From Guadua angustifolia (Eukaryota; Streptophyta; Magnoliopsida; Poales; Poaceae): a stretch of 64,000 bases of DNA. The notes under the pieces are model-generated. The model had not been told where the DNA came from. It worked only from the letters and a program-made list of their open reading frames with translations, and searched no databases. Position numbers and translations under genes: made by a program. The DNA lies in contig CM070502.1 of the NCBI GenBank assembly GCA_036346375.1, forward strand, positions 73,796,224-73,860,223, written 5' to 3'. Positions 11,121 to 21,505 of this stretch are shown here, in pieces (the first letter of the stretch is position 1; each line of letters opens with the position of its first letter).

Positions 11121-11756
11121 TCAATGCCACGGTGTGATATGATGAACGCGAGCAGTTTCGGAGGGAGCCCCGAAGACGCACTTTTCCGGGTTAAGCCTCA
11201 TCCGGAAGGCTCGCAAGCTCTCGAATGTCTCGGCTAGGTCGGCAGTGAGGTCTTCCTTCACTCGGGTCTTGACCACGACATCGTCTACGTATGCTTCCAC
11301 GTTGCGTCCGAGTTGGGTGTGAAAGCACCGCTGAATAGCGCGTTGGTAAGTCGCGCGAGCGTTTTTCAACCCGAATGGCATCGTGACATATGTCTGGCGA
11401 ATGGTGTGATGAAGGATGTCTTGATGCGCCTTCCTCCTTCAACCAGATTGGTGATACCCGAGTCGCATCCAAGAAACTCAGGAGTTCACACTGGCGGTGG
11501 AGTCTACCACCTGGTCTATGCGGGGTAAACCAAAGGGGTCCTTTGGGCACGCCTTGTTGAGATCTGTGTAGTCAACACACATGCGCCAACTTTTATTTTT
11601 CTTGCGTACAAGGACGGATTTGCCAACCACCGGGATGATAAACTTCTTTATGAATTTAGCGCGGAAGCTTGGTGATCTCCTCTCGATGGCGTCGCGGCGA
11701 TCTTGGCGAAACCTCTGGCCGAGCCGCTTGATGAGCTTAGCTTTATCTGTCCACAT
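11121..11756 (-). pseudogene. Element A reverse transcriptase (degenerate)
   Basis: Minus-strand pieces show WRMCVDYTDLNKACPKD (RT block with catalytic Asp), MPFGLKNARATYQRA and AYVDDVVVKT (the YxDD catalytic box). The block between 11478 and 11381 is out of frame. In intact elements this enzyme copies the RNA from the tRNA-primed PBS. Confidence 0.88.
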
Positions 11757-11912
11757 TGAGTGAGTGCTCGATCACCTCCCTAGGGACACCGGCATATCGG
11801 ACGGTTTCGGCGAAGATGTCGGTTTGCGAAGAAAAGTGACGAGCGCCTCTTCCTATTTGGGGTCGAGCCCAGTCCAATCGAGGCGGCTGCTGGCGAGTTG
11901 GACGGTCGAGGA

Positions 11913-12450
11913 TCACACGCTTGACTCCTCGTCGGGCTTCATGCGGACTTGGTTTGCTTTATATCGAAACATCGTCTTCGCCTCGTGGGAGGCCGCTTGC
12001 TTGATCATCTCGGCCTCGGTAAAACCACGATGCCTCGGCGGTCGCGGCTCTCCTGTCGCCGCGAAGGATTGCTTGACGCCCCAGTATGGTGATGACGCCG
12101 TTTGGACCCGGCATCTTGAGGCGAGGTACGATAGTGAGGGCGACCATGAACTGGCCAGCCCCGGCCTTCCCAAGATGGCATGGTATCTTTGTCTCGAAAT
12201 CAGCCACCTCGAAGTTTAGGTACTCGTCCGGTAGTTCTCCTTGGCTCGAGCGTTACGGGGCGTGATTTGCCCAAGCGGCATTGTCGGCGTCCACAGGATC
12301 ACCCGTGGAGCGATGGCGATCCCCGCTTTAGCTCGGGCGTGGAATCTTCATATCATCAAAGGTCTTGGAGAAAAGGGCGTTGAGCCCGCTCCCGTCGACC
12401 GATACCCTCTTAAGCGACCGCGTATGGCGGGGTCGGGGCGAAGGATACCT
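11913..12450 (-). pseudogene. Element A aspartic protease region (degenerate)
   Basis: RVSVDGSGLNALFSKTFDDM near 12390-12450 matches the position of the Tat-lineage protease active-site loop, here DGSG. Further down, LKMPGPNGVITILG (about 12110) is the conserved end of this domain. The two lie in different frames. The connecting segment to RT (KTMFRYKANQVRMKPDEE) follows. Confidence 0.7.
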
Positions 12451-14355
12451 TCCGGGAAGGAAGCGCATCGGGGTGATCCGAGCGATCGAGCGTGATCGGG
12501 ATCTCGACCACCTCGGTATCGGGCGTGGCGGCGTTATCGCATTGATCTCTGGCGGTAAGCTCGCTTCGCTTGGACTCATATCTTGCCAACCCCCAAATAT
12601 GTAGTTGAGTTCACGCTCGGTCACCTGGTAGTCGCCTCCATCCTCCTCGGGCGGGTCTTGCTTCTTCTCCGCCTCACCTTTGCCCTTATTCGCTCTGCTG
12701 CAGCTCTCTCGGGCAAACCTCTTCAGGGTGTAACAGTCCTTGGCCGCGTGCCTCCCCTGGGGGTGGAAAGGACATATGGCGTCCATTACTTCGTCGTAGC
12801 CGCCACCTCGCGGACCTCGCGAACGAGCGCGCTCGGTCGCCGCGACCAGCTCTCCCGGTCCGCGCTTCCTGTCCTTCGGTTTGGAGGACTCGGCGTGGTC
12901 CTTCTTGTCCTTCTGCCGAGGCGGTCTTCTGGCGCTCACTTGAGCGTCCGAGCGATGGCGTAGCGATCAGCCAAAGCGAACATCTCCCTGACGGTAGTCG
13001 GCGGCCTTCGAGACATTTTCTTGATTAAGTCGGGTCGGACTCTCTTCGGAAAAGCGGCTATAACGACCGCCTCGGAAACATCGCGAAACGATATTCTTCT
13101 TACGCATGAAGCCGGATGAACTCTCGCGAGACTCACTCTTCTTCCGTGAAGGCGTCTGGTCCCACGCCGTCCCAGTCTCTTTCGAAGTACCACGGAAGTT
13201 TGAGATAAACTGCTCACAAAGATCACCCCAGGAATCTATGGAACCCGCTGGGAGTCCCGTGAGCCAAGCTTGTGCCGATGGGGCGAGCGTGACCGGCAGG
13301 TAATTAGCCATCACGTTCTGGTCGCCCCCCGCCGCTTTGACAGCGAGGGCGTATACCTGCAGCCACGCCTCAGGGTCTCTCTCGCCGTCGAACTTAACGA
13401 TGCCCCTAGGATTGAAGCCCTCGGGCCACACCACTCGGCGAAGCCGGGGTGTGAAAGCGCGAACCCCATCAATAGGCCCACAACAAGCCACGAGGCGATC
13501 GCAAGACGAGGGGTCCTATCCGAGGTTCCGTTGTCACTCTCAGCCCGACGACCGTGGCTCCCGCGGTCGGCGTGATCCTCACGCCGGCCTCCGCGATCGA
13601 CGCGGCCGTCGCAACCAATGCCGAAGCGCTCGTACTCGTCCTCACGCCGGCGCCTCTCTCCTTCCGCCCGATCGCGGCGTCTTGCGGTGAGATCGACGCG
13701 GAGATCTCGGTTGAGGCTCCGGCGGGCATCTTCGCCCCGACGGAGCTCCAAATGCGCCGCCTCTGGGCGGCTTTGCGCATCCGGCTATCTGCCGATGCGA
13801 GTAGCCGCGGATACGGGAGTGTGTCTTCTCCACGGGCGCCTCTTGGTTTTGCTGGACCGCCGCCGCCGTCACCATGGCTTTCACTTGAGCCACGATCGGG
13901 GCTGCGGGGCTGTCTGGGCCGAGAATCGGCCCAAGGGTGTCGAGCAGCGTTTTGGAGGCGACGATGTTTTGCTGCGGCGTGTGAAAGATCAACTGATCTC
14001 CCCTCTTCACCTGCAGGAACTCTTCGTTGACGTTGCGCCCCCGATGCTGGAGGGACTTGGCGCGCTCTTCTCGCGCCGCGCGACGTTGGCGATCCGCCTC
14101 CGCCGTGTCCGCTGCATCTTCTTTGGTGCGAGGTGTCGATCGGTCGTCTTCAATCGCGAAAACTCCGCGGAAGGCTTCTTGGGCACGAACCGCCATGATG
14201 CCCCTCGATCCGGCCTGAAGCTCTGGTGAGAGGGCCAGCTTGCCGAAGCTGTCGATGATGAAGTCGAGGCTCCCGAAGCGGAAAGTCTGGCTGGGAGCGA
14301 AAGAGATGGTGATTTCGCTGAGAGGTGCCATCGGGCTCAAGAGGGTGATCTTCAC
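12328..14355 (-). pseudogene. Element A gag (degenerate, at least three frames)
   Basis: The N-terminal part (14355-13642) is charged. The retrotransposon gag core is at 13491-12936 (FDGERDPEAWLQVYALAVKA, PSAQAWLTGLPAGSIDSW). The C-terminal part (12939-12328) is rich in Arg/Lys and has CPFHPQGRHAAKDC, a zinc-knuckle-like motif. Frameshifts separate the three parts. Many plus-strand ORFs across 13100-14230 are shadows of this GC-rich region. Confidence 0.8.
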
Positions 14356-14360
14356 GCGCT

Positions 14361-14378
14361 CCCCTACCTAGCGCGCCA
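14361..14378 (-). promoter_or_regulatory. Element A primer binding site
   Basis: On the minus strand TGGCGCGCTAGGTAGGGG begins two bases after the 5' LTR. A TGG start next to an LTR is the signature of a tRNA 3' CCA primer site. I have not assigned the tRNA. Confidence 0.7.
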
Positions 14379-14380
14379 AC

Positions 14381-14916
14381 TGTCGATGGTTATTACCGAC
14401 AATGAAGAAGAGGGAGTGGGGGAAGGCAGAAGATCTTGGCCCGATGGTAAAGCAGAACACTAAGAGGTTTTTTACCCAGGTTCGGGCTCTCCAATGGAGA
14501 TAATACCCTAGTCCTGCTCTCGTTGTTGCTGTGCGTGTATCGAAGTTCTTGGTTACAAGGTACCTCTCCCCTCTCTGTACAAGGTTCTCTCTCTATATAC
14601 ACCGGACGGGGCATCCCACAGGCATGGCTGGGAGTCATTTGGCGCAGCAGTCGACAGAGTCATGCGAAGCCGTTGGAGATGGCAGGAAGACCGTCTGTGG
14701 CGTCCCGACAAAACACACGATTACCTGCAGAGCAAAGACCGTCGTTCTTGAGGCGCACTGCTACCCACTGCTCTGGCGCCCATGATCCCGCTCTGCTTTA
14801 TTTGCACTGTCCGGCTCATGCAGGACTCCCTCCCTTTTGTCAGGTGGGCTCGGTCCATCTTCATGGGCTGGTCAATTTGGCCCGCCAACTGGGCTCCTAG
14901 TCACGTGACTTCCACA
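14381..14916 (-). repeat. Element A 5' LTR
   Basis: The 536-bp LTR is aligned end to end with 3390-3932, with the same start (TGTCGATGG) and end (CTTCCACA). It is followed by TSD TTAGC at 14917-14921. Substitutions and small indels relative to the other LTR cluster in 14630-14810. Confidence 0.9.
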
Positions 14917-15145
14917 TTAGCCACCTCCTAGTTTCTTGTAATTAGAGCTAGGCACCACGTTCTGTACTCTGTTCATCAATCACATACATCATCTACATAG
15001 GAGTAGGGTATTACTTGATCGAGAGGTCCGAACCTGTCTACATCGCGTGCCCTCGATTGTGTGTTTGACTCTGCTAATCTCGAAGCTACCCGAAATACAA
15101 GTTTATTGTCGATCACTAACTTTCGACAATAAATAATACTAATAA

Positions 15146-15706
15146 TTGGATCTCCCTATTAGAACAAGGGACTACTATACACCTATAAATCCAATCCACG
15201 ATGGCCTCCTACTTCGCCCCTTGAAATGGATGACATGCAAGCACGACCTCGATGCCGTTGTCCAGGTTTGCGATGAGTTCAATTCCAGCTCAGGACATCG
15301 TTTCTACCAATGCCCTCTATTCATGGCAACCACTATAACTCTTACATACCATTCGGCGCATGTCTCGCTCTATTATAGGTACTCTTGCTTGCAAATCGCA
15401 TATTCCAAATTTACTAAATGGATGAATCCACCGTATCTCATAGATGTCCAATGTTACATCTATACATTGTTATATCGCTTTGACAAAATTTTAGAGGACC
15501 TTACGGAGGTCAAGAACGAGAACGAACAACTCCGCAGGCAGAACTTGGAACTCCAGACCCAAAAAGACTACCTACACCGTCAAAGGTTCAAGGAGAGGAA
15601 CAATGAGGAGGTCGTCCACCTCGGCAACGACTACCACACTTACTGCTGCTGCGGCAGTGCAGTTGTACTTGTGCTTGCCACTACCGTGACCAACAGCCCC
15701 GTCTAA
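15146..15706 (+). CDS. GRF-zinc-finger-like / coiled-coil hypothetical protein, possible pseudogene
   Basis: The 186-residue ORF has a Cys/His block near residues 31-53 (TCKHDLDAVVQVCDE, then GHRFYQCPLF), which recalls the GRF-type zinc fingers common in grass repeat-associated proteins. Residues about 117-155 form a Glu/Gln/Leu coiled coil (DLTEVKNENEQLRRQNLELQ). The C-terminus contains CCCGS followed by a hydrophobic AVVLVLATTV segment, as in GRF proteins with a C-terminal membrane anchor. The ORF starts 17 bases after the end of element B's LTR, so the true 5' end may be lost. Between the two parts the sequence (residues 60-95) does not fit the family, which suggests decay. Function unknown. 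Confidence 0.4.
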   Translation: MDLPIRTRDYYTPINPIHDGLLLRPLKWMTCKHDLDAVVQVCDEFNSSSGHRFYQCPLFMATTITLTYHSAHVSLYYRYSCLQIAYSKFTKWMNPPYLIDVQCYIYTLLYRFDKILEDLTEVKNENEQLRRQNLELQTQKDYLHRQRFKERNNEEVVHLGNDYHTYCCCGSAVVLVLATTVTNSPV

Positions 15707-17905
15707 AACGTCCTGATGATTAACACTCCCTGTGGGTGCTATATGGTTACCCATTCGAGTCTTAATATCCCTCGCCCATAAAGCGTAGCCAATCCCGTCC
15801 TTTTACAATTCGAAAAGGCGCTCTTGTACCATACTTTTGTCCATGTTCGCGGTTGCTCCGTGCCGTTATTTGTACCATCCAAACTGTATACACCGTGTAA
15901 TCCCCCTTTATTATGACATGGTACTTTTCATTCGTTCCATTGTTTTTGAACTTTAAATATGCAATGACTTTACTAGTTCTGAGAACAACATCGATAGATG
16001 TGACAACACAGTCCAACCTGCTTTACCACATAAAACATACAACATTTAAATACCTATGCGAGGCACGTGCGAGCCAAGGGGCTATTTTTGCAAAAGAACG
16101 CATAGGGCTAATTCTACAAAAAAAATTAACATTTATTATTTACATACAAAATTTATTAACGGATATATACAATTTCTATATTTTGTTAAACAATTGTAAC
16201 AATAATTATAAAAATTATACCGTGACAGAGCTTAATGCCGCATTATGCCCTACCGCGGCGTTCAACAATTGCCGCGCACCCCTATCATGGCAGGCATTTA
16301 CCGCTCCCTGCTACCACAGTATTTTGACACGCCGCGGGAAATCCAAATTTCGCTCCTGGGCAAAGCGGAATGGGGCCATTTCTACTTATACGAATGAGCG
16401 GGAGCTAAAAATGAAAAAACCGAAATGAAACGAGCCAAATACATTAAAACTTCCCTTATCTGTCAAAGCCATTATTTGTATTGACCGATATACGTCATAT
16501 AATCCGCAAGACTCATTGGTAAGTGTTTCGTATGTTTGTCGTTTTAGTAATTTTGCGCATCGACATGACTAGCTTTCTCATTTCTCTCCGAACTATTTTC
16601 CATGCCATTCATTGGTTTTCCATGCCATTCATTGGTTATTACAAACAAAATTTGATTATAAAAATAACACTCAAGTTAGTACAAAAAAAATCATTGTATA
16701 TTTTCCACTGTTGTCATTTTTATCCAAAATTTTCACTTTTAACAAAAAAGGAACTACAAAATAAAACAATGATGCACTACCCTGCCGCGGCATTACACCA
16801 GTACCGCGCTTCCCTGTCACGGCAAGACTTCACCGCACCACCCTGTCGTCGAAGTTCGTCGCTGCCCCCTCTACTTCACGGAATATTCATTTTTCCGTGC
16901 TCCTTGCCCACGAAAAGAGGCTATTTCTACAAATATACTGGCTGGAGAGCTAAAAATGGAAAAAAAAAAAGCAAAATCAAAGTAGTCAAATACATCAAAA
17001 AATCATCGCTGTCAAGCAGACAGATGACAAGAAAAGTTGCACGCGTGCATCTTTGAAAAATACCGTGCCGTTCCTTGACATGTATGCATCGCAACCGTAA
17101 CGGTAGTACAGAAAAATTAAGCTATCACTTTTTATCTAACGGTTGATCTATATTGCTAAAGTTATAGTTATGCATCATGCCCAGAAGCTGCGACTGATTT
17201 TAAGTCACTATCATGAACCATAATTGTGGTATGTCTTTAAGGCCCAGAACACTCGAGTAGCTCTCCGAAATGAAAGCCATGTACCCGATGCAACCAAAAG
17301 GGTTAAAATATTGACCTTATACATGACCACAAATATGTACCGTACTATTTCCTCTGGTTACAAATAGATATCGTATTGGACATCGACATAATCTACAAAA
17401 CGCAGTTTTTATCACTAATTGCTATTTAATATATTTGTAAATCCTAATAAAATTATAATATTACGAAAGTACTTTTTGAGATAAATCTATATACATGATT
17501 TTTATATATTCAATTTAAATATTTAAAAGGTTATTAAGGATCAAAGTTTCAAAAGTTTATATACACCAATGTCCAAAGAATAACTATTTATCTGTGGCTG
17601 GAGCGAGTATATGGCAGTGCCGTGTTGCATGGTCGCCGTCAAGCAGATAGATGACAGGAGTCACGGGACAAGTTATGTATGCCATGAAGCTGCCTATCGG
17701 GTACCACGTTGTCAAAAATGTGGATACAGAGCTCTGTTTGGCACTGCCAAAAACTGCCATTTGATGGGTGAGTTTCGGTTGCTTGCTCCCACTTGTACAG
17801 GACTATCGAAAGTTAGGAATCGATAATAAACTTATAGTCTCAGATGTTTTCGGGTTAGCAGAGTCAAGTACGTAATCGGAGACACGTGATGTAGACAGGC
17901 ATTAC
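15707..17905. other. Intergenic, AT-rich, with a diverged pair of GC-punctuated repeats
   Basis: I see no gene. About 16215-16430 and 16775-17010 resemble each other: each has CCGCGGC, then a CCGCGC word, then CATGGCA/CACGGCA with ACCGC, then GGGGCCATTTCTAC or GAGGCTATTTCTAC, and GAGCTAAAAATG. They look like diverged direct copies about 560 bp apart. ORFs at 15913-16428, 16523-17056 and 17611-17826 have no domains I recognise. Confidence 0.4.
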
Positions 17906-18938
17906 CCATGTCATCCCAAAGTCTCATGATTTTTCCTGGGCAGGATATGACCGGAGGGATGTGGTCAGTGAGCTTTGCAGCATCCTTTGCTATATCATGC
18001 CCTAGCATAAAAAAAATGTGCACAAATACAAGTGGTCCTCCTGAAGTGACAACACCGTTTCTTAGATAGTCCTCTGGGGAAGGAACCTGACTAGTAGACA
18101 GCCATTTTGCCTCAACCATGAATCCATCAAACAAATTATATATATTTAGCATTATCTGGTGTTAATTGTCGAGTGTTTTTTTAAAATGCGACTAACTGTT
18201 TTCACAAATTATATATTGGACAGAAACATTACTAGCTAGTCCTACAATTTAAATACTTTTCTAGGCAAATCAACTAAAGAAATATTCTAAGAGACATACA
18301 GCTTTCTTGAGATAATTGGTAGGGTTTAATCCATGCTCTTTTTCAGCCATATCTGCGATATAATTTGTGACGGTGTAAAGAACCTAGTAGCATGATCTCA
18401 TATAGCTCGTGAGCGAATCAGCAGCTGCAATATCCCACCTGTAAATATGCATTTTATGACATGTGAAATTTTGAATACACCAATATTTGTCTATATCAAG
18501 TAATATAGTCTTAATCCATGATAATTATTGTCGATTTTATAATATGATATTTTTTTTATCATAAGGATAAGTATGCAAGCTCACATTTTGATTGCATCGG
18601 TGAACATGCCGAGCTCCTCTTGTGTGCCAACAAGATCAAAGATGTCATCTACAGTATAGATGAATGAGACGATCTTTGTGAGCTCAATTCGGTATCTAGA
18701 GGAGGAGAGCCCCTGGAGGACAGTCATGGGCCACATGTACCATTTCAGAACGTAGGCGTAAGATATTTATGTTAGTTTGTATGTATGCTGCTGCTATATA
18801 TGAGCTACCTGGATGTAAAAATCATTGGACGGCGAAGGGGCGGAAGAAGCCACTGGGGCGGCCTCTCCGGCTGCCATTTCCGGCCACCGGTGAAGCTGAA
18901 AGGAGCAATGGCACCACGGAGGAGATTTGTGCAGCCAT
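17906..18938 (-). pseudogene. Terpene synthase pseudogene, internally deleted, with plastid-transit-like first exon
   Basis: Minus-strand pieces lie in gene order. 18938-about 18825 starts MAAQISSVVPLLLSASP and is Ser/Arg-rich, like a chloroplast transit peptide. About 18755-18585 carries [13 protein letters not shown] and [10 protein letters not shown], the metal-binding DDxxD motif of class I terpene synthases. 18438-18300 (139 bp) carries WDIAAADSLTSYMRSCY and NPTNYLKKA. 18155-17906 (250 bp) carries [12 protein letters not shown] and [10 protein letters not shown]. The last two exon sizes agree with the usual terpene synthase exons, and GT/AG borders are present. Broken: a TAG at 18384-18386 in the 139-bp exon, the whole N-terminal alpha-helical domain missing between the first two pieces, and no final exon. 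An intact relative would cyclise a prenyl diphosphate in plastid or cytosol. Confidence 0.85.
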
Positions 18939-19523
18939 TGCTCTAGTGAATCAAACCACAGCAACCGTTGCTATGTAGACTGCTCGTGTGCTTAAGTAGT
19001 CACAACTAATTAAACACTGGAAGGTTTACTAATTTGTTACATGCCACTACAAATAATTAAACTAGCTTGTGATCATTAGCTAGTTCTTGGAATAGTATGC
19101 CCTCTAATTTATAGGAAGAGAAACGGGGCCCACCCGGATATGCAGTGTGGTTGGTGTTCATGGTAGGTGTGAACTATGGCGAAAAAGTGATTTTTTTCCC
19201 CTAAAATGGTGCCTTTTCTTAATCCGTAAAAATATTTGAGTTTGAGTTTTGTCTATATTCATTTAGTTGTTAATTATGCTTTTCGATATGATACGTATAG
19301 ACATCGACGTCCCGGAGACTTCCCTCATCGAACCAAAAGGCGAACAAGTGTTCAACGAGCAAGGCAAACACCGCTTTGATAATATTTGAACCTATATTTT
19401 ATTGTCATGCATATTATTTTAAAAACTATTATGCATACGTGTAATTTTCGTAAAAATTGCTATATTGGTAAGGATGGTGAATAAATCCAATTATTGTAAT
19501 TTCTGTAAAAATTGCTAAATTGT
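18939..19523. other. Intergenic, nothing recognised
   Basis: AT-rich sequence without coding signals or repeats I can define. Confidence 0.5.
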
Positions 19524-19857
19524 TGCTGGAGGCGTAGAGTCAGCGTCGTAACCCTTTTTATGAGGGCCGGAGAGAATGATTTAGGGGGTGTTTGGGACAG
19601 CTCTAGCTCTACCAAAATCTGTGGAGTTAGTGGAGTAGGGTATTTCTAGCTCCAGAAATTATGGAGCTGGAGCTGTGGATACATTAAAAGTGTTTAGGTA
19701 GATCATCTTGTTTACATTTTAGACTAAAAATATAAACTTAATTCACTTTATTTTAGCCTATATGTATCAGATCTGAGCTGGAACTGGGAGCTGGAGCTCT
19801 CCCAAACAGAGCCTTAATTGGAGCAAGGACTCATGGGTTGACTCTACGCCTCCAGCA
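19524..19857. repeat. 19-bp perfect inverted repeat enclosing a MITE
   Basis: TGCTGGAGGCGTAGAGTCA at 19524-19542 has its exact reverse complement at 19839-19857. The arms enclose about 40 bp on the left, the MITE (19584-19813), and about 25 bp on the right. Without the MITE the arms would be about 64 bp apart, so the inverted repeat probably predates it. What the arms belong to is unclear. Confidence 0.75.
19584..19813. mobile_element. Tourist-like (PIF/Harbinger) MITE, 230 bp, TSD TTA
   Basis: The left end GGGGGTGTTTGGGACAGCTC and the reverse-complemented right end GGCTCTGTTTGGGAGAGCTC are imperfect terminal inverted repeats. TTA flanks it at 19581-19583 and 19814-19816. It has an AT-rich centre and no ORF. 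The TGTTTGG core resembles the ends of the autonomous Harbinger at 54556-62474 but differs after it. Confidence 0.8.
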
Positions 19858-20058
19858 CCTCCTGCAGGCGTCAAGGGGCTTATCACCAAGGGTCGAAAGC
19901 TATCAGATGGTGCATCTAACTCCGGCTGATCCTGCAAGATAGCAGGCCCCATCGCCCAAAAATATGCCCTAAAAGACTTGAGAGCCACTCGTCTTATGGC
20001 CAAGACAAATACAGTACAACCGTCGGTTGATTATTTGATAACCAGATCAAGGGACTAC

Positions 20059-20402
20059 TGTTATGTCTAGAAAAGATAATAGTACCCCTAGCTTGTACTT
20101 GTAGATTAGCTATCTCCATGAGAGGTATTTCATTTATTTGTACATGCCCAAGAGGCTATAAATACCCCATGTATCCTTCATTTGTAACTCGAACTTTGAG
20201 CAATAAAAAGCACATTCAAACTGGTGAGCCCTCAAAAACATCCTCCTAGAGGCAACCCCCATTGGCTCACTAACAGGAGTAGGGTAGTCCTCTCGAACCC
20301 CGAACCAGTATAAATCCATGTTTCATTTTTACTCTTGTAGACAATGGCCCGTTAGACGGCCGACATCCACTCCCTCATTTGTGTTTGGGTTTTACACCAA
20401 CA
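20059..20402 (+). mobile_element. LTR-like unit, 344 bp, no TSD
   Basis: It starts TGTTATGTCTAG and ends TTTACACCAACA. It has a TATA box (GGCTATAAATACCCC, about 20154-20168) and an AATAAA signal (GAGCAATAAAAAGC, about 20198). That is the promoter/polyadenylation layout of a plant LTR. The flanks (GACTAC before, CCATTG after) do not match, so it is either one LTR of a truncated element or a rearranged solo LTR. The orientation follows from the TATA/polyA order. Confidence 0.6.
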
Positions 20403-21505
20403 CCATTGTTTGTAATTTATTAAAAGTGGAATTGTAGACTAGAAATGATCGCTGGATGCTTAACCATGCTTATACCGATATTAAGCCATTAGCTTGGATG
20501 ATGGTCAAAATGGGAATTTCTATTGATATGGTTCATAGAAGGTATATCTATGATATTTTGGGTACAAACGGAAGTGGAAAACGTGTTTTTGAACTTGGGC
20601 GAGTGGTTGACAGGAAGGGTGCAGTTGCACGAGATGTGGGATTGTGGTAGTCTCGCCCGGGTTACTAAGAACCGATCTATTGTGCTATTGACCTAAGTAT
20701 ATTCGTGCAACCATATGTCTGGAACGAGTGGTTGATAGGAAGGGTGCAGTTGCACGAGATGTGGGATTGTGGTAGTCTCGCCCGGGTTACTAAGGACCGA
20801 TCTATTGTGCTATTGACCTAAGTATATTCGTGCAACATATGTCTGGAATGAGACCGACCTAGCATAATAAGTTGCCATATTCTAGCAATTTAGCCACAGG
20901 TGGTAGTAACCGGTGGAAATTTAGCTAGTGCAGGCGGTGGATGGGACTTCTACGCTCAAAGGGGGTTTTTGTGCGGACTTAAAAACTTACCAACACAACT
21001 ATGAGTTATTAAGGTGGGAGTGCGCTCCGCACCTTGAGAGGCAGATTATAGGGCAGCTATTGTTATAACCAGCAATGTGAAATCTTTGTCACGATCTCTT
21101 AGTCGCACGCCATAGGAAGCTTGTGATAGCTGACATTATAAGATGATCATGTCGTGTGGGTAAAACAATACAACATCTAAAGAGTTTTTAAATCTATTCG
21201 AATAACCGTGCCCCCGGTGATAGACTTTGCTTGAGGGTTTCTCACAATAAGTAATTTTATACTTTAAAAATTGGTTTGATGATGTACGGATAGGGAATCC
21301 ATGTGCGGTTTGGCTGACAAGGGATCTTGTCGAGTTTTAATGTTTGTGGTAACGTGACACCTGTTGTCTTTGATACTTATGCTTTATTATTACTTGCTTA
21401 TGAAAAGTTAAATGCTTCTGCAAATTCCGTTTGCAATTTACGATGCATCAATTCAGTTCACACGAGAATTCGAGAAGATTTTTCTTGTTCCGAACAAGCC
21501 TTAGC
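20403..21505 (+). mobile_element. Degenerate long Gypsy LTR relic
   Basis: The word order GATCATGTCGTGTGGGTAAA, then GAGT.TTTAAA, then a .CGTGCCC.CGG block (21147-21220) parallels 60912-60980 in the solo LTR 58378-61740. It is therefore a decayed relative of that family, with neither end preserved. It contains a 125-bp tandem duplication (20601-20725 and 20726-about 20850). No genes. Confidence 0.6.
20601..20850 (+). repeat. 125-bp tandem duplication in LTR relic
   Basis: GAGTGGTTGACAGGAAGGGT at 20601 recurs as GAGTGGTTGATAGGAAGGGT at 20726. The remainder of the unit (TCTCGCCCGGGTTACTAAG, TTCGTGCAAC) is also repeated with few changes, so the duplication is fairly recent compared with the host LTR. 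Confidence 0.85.

Larger units (their letters stand above)
3390..14916 (-). mobile_element. Element A: Tat-lineage (RIRE2-like) Gypsy retrotransposon, degenerate, TSD TTAGC
   Basis: Two LTRs (3390-3932 and 14381-14916) in the same orientation bound about 10.4 kb of interior. TTAGC occurs at 3385-3389 and 14917-14921. Minus-strand order from 14380 is PBS, gag, protease, RT, RNase H, integrase, additional region, PPT (3933-3946), so the 5' LTR is the right-hand one. The plus strand of the 3' part carries an antisense multi-exon gene (5053-7746) and a small ORF (8054-8320). The LTRs differ by many substitutions and small indels, and gag-pol has many frameshifts, so this is an old insertion. It sits inside element B's LTR. 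Confidence 0.9.
1503..15128 (+). mobile_element. 3' LTR of element B, interrupted by two nested insertions
   Basis: The LTR begins TGTCGAATATCC after the polypurine tract and ends CTAACTTTCGACA at 15128, with terminal TGTCG/CGACA. Removing the Copia solo LTR (1809-3262 plus one CTACC copy) and element A (3390-14916 plus one TTAGC copy) leaves three pieces: 1503-1808, 3268-3389 and 14922-15128. Together they make about 635 bp, a normal length for a Tat LTR. A TATA-like run (ACTATATATAGATG) lies at about 3268-3282. The 5' partner is outside the window, so B's own TSD cannot be tested. Confidence 0.7.

Noticed and set aside
13554..14229. Long plus-strand ORFs (110-203 aa) opposite the gag of element A
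   Set aside because: They lie opposite a GC-rich degenerate gag, have no recognisable domain and biased composition, and overlap in several frames; they are shadows.
3390..14916. Element A as an autonomous element
   Set aside because: gag, protease, RT, RNase H and integrase are all split by frameshifts.
17611..17826. 71-aa ORF with several Cys/His residues
   Set aside because: Cys spacing fits no zinc-finger family I know; AT-rich context without splice or promoter support.
20059..20402. Complete solo LTR
   Set aside because: TATA and polyA layout fit, but the flanking 5-6 bases do not match, so a clean insertion cannot be claimed.
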